Assembly: GCF_001544615.1 (NCBI RefSeq)
Contig: NZ_FCNV02000009.1
Location: 1-64,000 of the forward strand
Direction: 5' to 3'
DNA length: 64,000 bases
From: Caballeronia concitans
Lineage (GTDB): Bacteria; Pseudomonadota; Gammaproteobacteria; Burkholderiales; Burkholderiaceae
Numbering within the stretch: position 1 is the stretch's first letter; each line of letters opens with the position of its first letter. Positions 58,858 through 64,000 of the stretch are shown here, piece after piece. Both the position numbers and the translations under genes were made by a program. The notes below the pieces were generated by a model. It saw nothing but the letters and a program-made list of their open reading frames with translations, ran no database searches and was not told the DNA's origin.

Positions 58858-59136
58858 ATGGCAAATACCGCACAAGCTCGCAAGCGCGCCCGTCAGGCCG
58901 CCAAAGCCAACTCGCACAACTCGGCGCTGCGCTCGAAGTTCCGCACGGCCATCAAGGCAGTTCGCAAGGCAATCGATGCCGGCGATCAGGCCAAGGCTGC
59001 CGAAGTGTTCAAGTCGTCGGTCAAGACGATGGACATCATCGCGGACAAGAAGATCGTCCACAAGAACAAGGCCGCTCGTCACAAGAGCCGCCTGGCTGCA
59101 GCCATCAAGGGTCTGCAGGCTCCCGCAGCCCAGTAA
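58858..59136 (+). CDS. rpsT: 30S ribosomal protein S20
   Basis: S20 is a helical 16S rRNA-binding protein of the small subunit. Its 92 residues match the family in length and pattern ([18 protein letters not shown], then [20 protein letters not shown]). AAGGAACCGTC precedes the ATG. It is followed by a strong terminator and is transcribed alone. The long leader (58620-58857) could support feedback control of translation as in other bacteria; that is inference. Confidence 0.98.
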   Translation: MANTAQARKRARQAAKANSHNSALRSKFRTAIKAVRKAIDAGDQAKAAEVFKSSVKTMDIIADKKIVHKNKAARHKSRLAAAIKGLQAPAAQ

Positions 59137-59214
59137 TTCCGGCTCGCGTCCGGCGCCAAGTCTCGTTCGCGAGGCGTTCGCCGGAACGGCTTCCTGTTTC
59201 CGCTGCGCAGTAAC

Positions 59215-59243
59215 GAAAAAGCCCGCTTCTCGCGGGCTTTTTT
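59215..59243. terminator. Terminator between rpsT and DUF3579
   Basis: AAAAAGCCCGC and GCGGGCTTTTTT form a GC-rich stem with a short loop and A/T runs on both sides, so it serves the convergent rpsT and DUF3579 genes. Confidence 0.93.
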
Positions 59244-59264
59244 GCGTCCTGCTCCGATTGCGGA

Positions 59265-59654
59265 TCAGTCTTTCGGCTGGGTTTGCGGCTCGGTTTGGGC
59301 TTGGGGTTGGGCTTGCGGCTGTGATTGTGCCTGCGTCTGCGTGCCGTGATGCGGCGGCAGCTCGCACGCCTCGGTCACCAGGAGATCGTTGTCCTTCGCG
59401 AAATTCAGCACGAAATCGAACGCCATCGGCTCGATGTCGCGCAGGCGGGCATCAAGGATCACGACCTTGATGTCGTCGATCATCGTGGGGCGCACGTAGA
59501 TGGAATATTGCAGACGCGCATTCGGCCCCTTCGCCTTCGGACCGTACGCCGACATGACACCGCACAGGCGCTCCGACCAGTCGCTCGGACGAAACTTTCT
59601 CCCGCTTTTGGTAATGCCTTGTATGAAGTACTGGGTCGGGGATGATTCAGCCAT
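59265..59654 (-). CDS. DUF3579 family protein
   Basis: A 129-residue protein of Burkholderiaceae and relatives, next to argF in many genomes. The conserved body is residues 1-100 (YFIQGITKSGRKFRPSDWSE, then IDDIKVVILDARLRDIEPMA). The last 25 residues are a Gln/Pro-rich repeat (TQTQAQSQPQAQPQAQTEPQ), which is not part of the family core. Function is unknown. ATG 59654 gives the family length; the frame is open upstream to 59813. Confidence 0.87.
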   Translation of the reverse strand: MAESSPTQYFIQGITKSGRKFRPSDWSERLCGVMSAYGPKAKGPNARLQYSIYVRPTMIDDIKVVILDARLRDIEPMAFDFVLNFAKDNDLLVTEACELPPHHGTQTQAQSQPQAQPQAQTEPQTQPKD

Positions 59655-60171
59655 GTAGCGATACCTTTTGTCGGCCGGTGGCGGCACCGGCGAATGCACA
59701 CGCTCGACGCGGAATTCACGCCGGCCGGCACGCAACGGCGCCGGGCGATGCTTTGTGAAACGGTCCGGAGAAGACCGCACATGCCCGCGACATAATGGCG
59801 GACTCGGCAGCACGGCGGATTCGCATGCGCAAAAGAACGCCGAGCGGACTCTTGCGAGCTTCGCCGACCTAGCGCGTGAAACGGTGCTGAGCGTTACTGA
59901 GTGTTGCAGAGTTGTTGAGACAAGCGGCAGCGATTATACCGCAGCCCCCTCTTTTCCGCAGCGCACACGAGCGGACGCCCGCCCGCGCGAGCGTCGGACA
60001 GGGCCGCGCGCCGGGCCTCCCGCATGGGCATCGGCCTTTCGGCCAGCCTCGTCAAAGTTCGCAAAATCCTTTATGCTCGAACGCGATACCCACTCCGACG
60101 GCGGCGGCGCCCGGTCTGGCGAGGCTCCTCGCGAGTCGCGCAGCCGGTTCGAAGCCGCCGCTTGCGTTTTC
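59655..60171. other. Intergenic region between DUF3579 and argF
   Basis: About 520 bases. A TATAAT on the minus strand at 59933-59938 may drive DUF3579. On the plus strand TTGTTG (59912-59917) and TATACC (59935-59940) are 17 bases apart, a weak candidate for argF. The argF frame is open over part of this region but without start evidence. Confidence 0.35.
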
Positions 60172-61101
60172 ATGACCGCCAAGAAAATTCGCCACTATCT
60201 TCAGTTCAAGGATTTTTCGCTCGACGATTACGAGTACGTGCTCGAACGCGCCCGAATCCTGAAGCGCAAGTTCAAGAATTACGAGACGTACCATCCGCTG
60301 CACGACCGCACGCTCGCGATGATCTTCGAGAAGAACTCGACGCGCACGCGCCTTTCGTTCGAAGCGGGCATCTTCCAGCTCGGCGGCCACGCGGTGTTCA
60401 TGAGCACGCGCGACACCCAGCTCGGGCGCGGCGAGCCGATCGAGGATGCGGCGCAGGTCATTTCGCGGATGGTGGACATCATCATGATCCGCACCTTCGG
60501 GCAGGACATCATCCGGCGTTTTGCCGAGAATTCGCGCGTGCCCGTCATCAACGGACTGACGAACGAATATCACCCGTGCCAGGTGCTCGCGGACATCTTC
60601 ACCTACTACGAGCATCGCGGGCCGATTCACGGCAAGACCGTCGCGTGGGTCGGCGACGCGAACAACATGCTCTACACGTGGATCGAAGCGGCGCAGATTC
60701 TCGGGTTCAAGCTGCGCCTGTCGACGCCGGAAGGCTACAAGCTGGATCGCGCGCTGGTGTCGGCGGATAGCGCGCCGTTCTACGAGGAATTCGACGATCC
60801 GAACGAAGCCTGCGCGGGCGCGGATCTCGTGACGACGGACGTGTGGACCAGCATGGGCTTCGAGGCGGAAAACGAGGCGCGGCTGAAGGCTTTCGCGGAC
60901 TATTGCGTCGACGCCGAAATGATGGCGCGCGCCCATCGGGACGCGCTTTTCATGCACTGCCTGCCGGCGCATCGCGGCGAGGAAGTGAGCGCGGAAGTCA
61001 TCGACGGGCCGCAGAGCGTGGTCTGGGACGAAGCCGAAAACCGGCTCCACGTGCAGAAGGCGCTCATGGAATATCTGCTGCTCGGCAAGCTGAATCACTG
61101 A
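60172..61101 (+). CDS. argF: Ornithine carbamoyltransferase
   Basis: ArgF makes citrulline from ornithine and carbamoyl phosphate in arginine synthesis. The family motifs are STRTR (56-60), HPCQ (about 135) and HCLPAHRGEE (about 264). The sequence EKNSTRTRLSFEAG and MFMSTRD-type loop (VFMSTRDTQLG) are intact. Length is 309 residues from ATG 60172, which is the usual start; the open frame further upstream is not used. It ends 22 bases before murB, which is convergent. Confidence 0.97.
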   Translation: MTAKKIRHYLQFKDFSLDDYEYVLERARILKRKFKNYETYHPLHDRTLAMIFEKNSTRTRLSFEAGIFQLGGHAVFMSTRDTQLGRGEPIEDAAQVISRMVDIIMIRTFGQDIIRRFAENSRVPVINGLTNEYHPCQVLADIFTYYEHRGPIHGKTVAWVGDANNMLYTWIEAAQILGFKLRLSTPEGYKLDRALVSADSAPFYEEFDDPNEACAGADLVTTDVWTSMGFEAENEARLKAFADYCVDAEMMARAHRDALFMHCLPAHRGEEVSAEVIDGPQSVVWDEAENRLHVQKALMEYLLLGKLNH

Positions 61102-61123
61102 CGCAGCGTCGCGCCCGCGCCGG

Positions 61124-62143
61124 TCAGAGGCAGACCGGCTCCATTTCCAGCTCCACGCCGAAGCGCGCGCGCACATCGCGCTGGATGGCTTCGGCGAGTT
61201 CGAGCACTTGCGCGCCGGTCGCGTCGCCGCGATTCACGAGCACGAGCGCCTGCCGCTCGTGCACCGCTGCCCCGCCGATGCCGCGCCCTTTCCACCCGCA
61301 ACGGTCGATCAGCCAGCCTGCCGCGAGCTTGACCTGGCCGTCCGCTTGCCGATACGACACGACGCCCGGCTCGCGCGCTTTGAGCGCTTCGAACGCATCG
61401 GCGCTGACGACGGGATTCTTGAAGAAGCTGCCCGCGTTGCCCAGCACGGTCCAGTCCGGCAACTTCGCGCGTCGCACCGCGATGACGGCGTCGAAGATCG
61501 CTTGCGCGTTATACGCCGATGCGCCTTCCAGCGCGCGGGCCACATCGGCGTAGTCGGCGCGCGGCGTCCACGCTTTCGGCAGCCGGAACACGACCGACGT
61601 GATCATGAATCGCCCGCGCCCTGCCCGCTTGAAGAAGCTGTCGCGGTAGCCGAACGCGCACGCGTCGCGGTCGAATTCGGCGCGCGCGCCGGTTGCGAGT
61701 TCCACCGCGTGCAGCCGCTCGAAGCGCTCGCCCATCTCGAGGCCGTACGCGCCGATGTTCTGGATCGGCGCCGCGCCGACCGTGCCCGGGATGAGCGCGA
61801 GATTTTCGAGGCCCGGCATGCCCTGTGCGAGCGTCCACGCGACGAACGCGTGCCAGTTTTCACCGGCGCCGGCTTCGACGAGCCACGCGTCCTCATCCTC
61901 GCCGATCACGCGTTTGCCCATGATGCCGACGATGAGCGCGACGCCGTCGAAATCGCGTGTCAGCACGACATTGCTGCCGCCGCCGAGCACGAGTGTCGGC
62001 ATGCCGGCGATGCGCGCATTGTCCACGAGCGCGGCGGCGGCTTCGACGCTATCGATGTGCATTGCATGACGCGCGCGCACGTCGAAGCCGAACGTGTTGT
62101 GCGGCCGCAGGGAATAGTCCGCGAGTAAGGAGGCGTGGGACAT
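61124..62143 (-). CDS. murB: UDP-N-acetylenolpyruvoylglucosamine reductase
   Basis: MurB makes UDP-MurNAc using FAD and NADPH. FAD contacts are in [19 protein letters not shown], and catalytic residues are the Ser in [12 protein letters not shown], the Arg in YRDSFFKR and the Glu near the C-terminus (ELEMEPVCL). Length is 339 residues, the type I form. A TATAAT at 62227-62232 on this strand may be its promoter. It is divergent from yajQ. Confidence 0.97.
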   Translation of the reverse strand: MSHASLLADYSLRPHNTFGFDVRARHAMHIDSVEAAAALVDNARIAGMPTLVLGGGSNVVLTRDFDGVALIVGIMGKRVIGEDEDAWLVEAGAGENWHAFVAWTLAQGMPGLENLALIPGTVGAAPIQNIGAYGLEMGERFERLHAVELATGARAEFDRDACAFGYRDSFFKRAGRGRFMITSVVFRLPKAWTPRADYADVARALEGASAYNAQAIFDAVIAVRRAKLPDWTVLGNAGSFFKNPVVSADAFEALKAREPGVVSYRQADGQVKLAAGWLIDRCGWKGRGIGGAAVHERQALVLVNRGDATGAQVLELAEAIQRDVRARFGVELEMEPVCL

Positions 62144-62283
62144 GAAAAACCGCGTGGAAAAGCAGGAGAACGGGCGCGGTCTTGGGGAAAACCAAGGCGC
62201 GTCGGTAGAATGACGTCAGGTCCGTGATTATAGCGATTGCGCGAGCCGCTCCCGGGCGCTCGCCTCAAGGAAGGGGAAGACAC

Positions 62284-62769
62284 ATGCCATCGTTTGACGT
62301 CGTCAGCGAAGCAAACATGATCGAAGTGAAGAACGCCATCGAGCAGTCCAACAAGGAAATCTCGACGCGCTTCGACTTCAAGGGTTCCGATTCACGCGTC
62401 GAGCAAAAAGAGCGCGAACTGACGCTCTATGCCGACGACGATTTCAAGCTCGGCCAGGTCAAGGACGTGCTGTTGTCGAAGCTCGCCAAGCGCGGCGTCG
62501 ACGTGCGGTTCCTCGACTACGGCAAGCAGGAGAAGATCGGCGGCGACAAGCTGAAGCAGGTCGTCACCGTGAAGAAAGGCGTCTCGGGCGATCTCGCGAA
62601 GAAGATCGTCAAGATGGTGAAGGACAGCAAGATCAAGGTGCAGGCGAGCATTCAGGGCGACGCCGTGCGCGTGACCGGCGCCAAGCGCGACGATCTGCAG
62701 AGCGCCATCGCGATGCTGAAGAAGGACGTGACGGACACGCCGCTCGACTTCAACAACTTCCGCGACTGA
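62284..62769 (+). CDS. yajQ: YajQ-family nucleotide-binding protein
   Basis: The 161-residue YajQ (DUF520) fold has two repeats of an RNA-recognition-like domain ([20 protein letters not shown] and [20 protein letters not shown]). Homologues in Xanthomonas bind cyclic di-GMP and control gene expression; whether that holds here is inference. ATG 62284 gives the family start, with GGAAGGGGAAGACAC upstream; the frame upstream to 62224 is not used. A strong terminator follows. Confidence 0.95.
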   Translation: MPSFDVVSEANMIEVKNAIEQSNKEISTRFDFKGSDSRVEQKERELTLYADDDFKLGQVKDVLLSKLAKRGVDVRFLDYGKQEKIGGDKLKQVVTVKKGVSGDLAKKIVKMVKDSKIKVQASIQGDAVRVTGAKRDDLQSAIAMLKKDVTDTPLDFNNFRD

Positions 62770-62790
62770 GCGTCGCCGCGCGCTGCAAGG

Positions 62791-62828
62791 AAAAAGCCGT
62801 TCCGCATGACTGCGGAACGGCTTTTTTT
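62791..62828. terminator. Bidirectional terminator between yajQ and plsY
   Basis: A 16-base perfect stem (AAAAAGCCGTTCCGCA with its complement) around a TGAC loop, with A and T runs at both ends. It overlaps the last base pairs of plsY, whose stop is at 62827-62829, and serves both convergent genes. Confidence 0.95.
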
Positions 62829-63459
62829 ATTCGACGGCCGCCGGCTTTTTCTTGTCGCCGATCCTGCTTTCCTTGCCGGCGAGCAGCTTGGAAATATTGG
62901 CGCGATGCCGCCAGACGAGCAGCGCGCTCATCGCCAGCACGGCAAGCGAAATGCGGCTCGGCCCGAACAGGAACACTTGAAAGAACGGCGCGAACACCGC
63001 CGCGACGAGCGCCGCGAGCGACGAATAGCGGAAGAAGAACGCGATGATCAGCCACGTCAGCAACGTCGCGAGCCCGAGCGCCGGATGAATGGCGAGCAGC
63101 ACGCCTGCCGCCGTCGCCACGCCTTTGCCGCCCTGAAACCGGAAGAATATTGGGTACAGATGCCCCAAAAACACGGCGATGGCCGACAGCGCGATGACCG
63201 TCGCCAGCCCGGTTGCGTCCAGCCCGAACCGCGCGCCGAAATGGCCGACGAGCCACACGGGCAGCCAGCCCTTGAACGCATCGCCGACGAGCGTGAGGAT
63301 CGCCGCGAGCTTGTTGCCGGTGCGCAGCACGTTGGTCGCGCCGGGATTGCCGGAGCCGTAGGAACGCGGATCCGCGAGGCCCATGGCTGAGCTTACGACC
63401 ACGGCAAACGAAATCGAGCCGATCAGATAGGACGCGACGGCGACGATCAGATAAATCAT
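62827..63459 (-). CDS. plsY: Acyl-phosphate glycerol-3-phosphate acyltransferase
   Basis: PlsY acylates glycerol-3-phosphate from acyl-phosphate, the first membrane step of phospholipid synthesis. Conserved motifs are [12 protein letters not shown] (36-47), [10 protein letters not shown] (59-68) and [12 protein letters not shown] (108-119). Five hydrophobic segments fit the family. Length is 210 residues including a basic C-terminal tail ([13 protein letters not shown]). Confidence 0.96.
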   Translation of the reverse strand: MIYLIVAVASYLIGSISFAVVVSSAMGLADPRSYGSGNPGATNVLRTGNKLAAILTLVGDAFKGWLPVWLVGHFGARFGLDATGLATVIALSAIAVFLGHLYPIFFRFQGGKGVATAAGVLLAIHPALGLATLLTWLIIAFFFRYSSLAALVAAVFAPFFQVFLFGPSRISLAVLAMSALLVWRHRANISKLLAGKESRIGDKKKPAAVE

Positions 63460-63495
63460 GGGTTCTCTTTTGTCTTAAAAAACGCGGTGAGCATT

Positions 63496-63987
63496 CTAAT
63501 CGACGCTCGCGCACTGCACGGGTTTTGCGTAAAGCAGTTCGGTGAGCACTGCCGGATCAAGGCTCACGAGATATCCGCGCCGCCCGCCGTTCAGGTAGAT
63601 GGTGCCGAGTTCGAGGATGCTCGATTCAACATACACGGGCATGGCCTTTTTCGTGCCGAAAGGCGACGTGCCGCCGACCAGATAACCCGAATGCCGGTTC
63701 GCCACTTCGGGCTTGCACGGCTCGATGCGCTTCGCACCGGTCTGTCGCGCGAGATTCTTCGTGGACACGGTGCGGTCGCCGTGCATCAGGACGATCAGCG
63801 GCTTCGCGTGCTCGTCTTCCATGACGAGCGTCTTGACGACGCAATGCTCGTCCACGCCTAGCTGCCGCGCGGATTCTTCAGTGCCGCCGTGTTCGACGTA
63901 ATCGTAAGGATGCTCGCCGAACGTCACCTGGTGGCGGCGAAGGAACTGCGTCGCGGGCGTTTCGGATACGTGTTTCGATTTGGACAT
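63496..63987 (-). CDS. ybaK: Cys-tRNA(Pro)/Cys-tRNA deacylase
   Basis: YbaK hydrolyses mischarged Cys-tRNA(Pro), a trans-editing protein. The 163-residue length and the YbaK fold are clear: HPYDYVEHGGTEESARQLG, then VKTLVMEDEHAKPLIVLMHG, GYLVGGTSPFGTKKAMPVYV and LELGTIYLNGGRRGYLV. The gene starts 14 bases from the window edge; its promoter is outside. Confidence 0.92.
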   Translation of the reverse strand: MSKSKHVSETPATQFLRRHQVTFGEHPYDYVEHGGTEESARQLGVDEHCVVKTLVMEDEHAKPLIVLMHGDRTVSTKNLARQTGAKRIEPCKPEVANRHSGYLVGGTSPFGTKKAMPVYVESSILELGTIYLNGGRRGYLVSLDPAVLTELLYAKPVQCASVD

Positions 63988-64000
63988 GAACGCATTGTAG

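Overview
This window looks like a chromosome segment of a high-GC betaproteobacterium of the Burkholderiaceae, most likely Paraburkholderia or Caballeronia. The evidence is DUF4148, DUF2242 and DUF3579 proteins, the lpxK-Trm112-kdsB-adk and rpsT-DUF3579-argF-murB-yajQ gene orders, and strong GC3 bias. The genus assignment is inference; no rRNA or tRNA was found.

Layout. (1) 1-12.5 kb is an accessory zone: a fatty-acid desaturase broken by two single-base deletions, several small orphan genes (one HicB-like antitoxin without a HicA, one DUF1488 protein), and a stack of insertion sequences at about 4.2-8.6 kb. In the stack, a dead IS3 copy abuts a second IS3 copy, which is cut by an IS30 copy that has itself lost its right half; an intact IS630 element carrying a DUF6429 passenger gene sits in an AT-richer stretch next to them. 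(2) 12.5-32 kb holds a secreted GDSL hydrolase, then a large exopolysaccharide locus: a methyltransferase, a seven-gene leftward operon (GT4, Wzc-type tyrosine kinase, two GT2s, Wzy-like polymerase, exported GH99/WbsX-like protein, Wzx flippase), two FemAB-like acyltransferases, a GlxA-like AraC regulator, an RgpF-like glycosyltransferase and a second flippase. No Wza or Wzb is present here. (3) 32-49.5 kb is a metabolic and regulatory mix: DUF4148, DUF2242 and BON proteins, an orphan TAXI-type binding protein, a chromene-carboxylate isomerase, LysR and AraC regulators, the xdhABC operon with an XdhC lacking its N-terminal half, MFS exporters, a HigBA-like toxin-antitoxin pair and a degenerate EAL protein. 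(4) 49.5-64 kb is conserved housekeeping: sodB, xseA, lpxK, Trm112, kdsB, adk, an SDR, a SirB1-like protein, murJ, rpsT, DUF3579, argF, murB, yajQ, plsY and ybaK.

How it works together. The exopolysaccharide locus should make a lipid-linked repeat unit (GTs), flip it (Wzx), polymerise it (Wzy) under Wzc kinase control, and perhaps trim it in the periplasm (WbsX/GH99-like). The xdh operon oxidises purines and needs XdhC to insert the molybdenum cofactor, so the truncated XdhC is a functional question. The core block supplies lipid A/KDO, peptidoglycan, arginine and ribosome functions. The most unusual points are the missing XdhC domain, the Glu-to-Lys change in an IS3 catalytic triad, the two flippases with an exported WbsX-like protein, and the EAL protein with a substituted signature.
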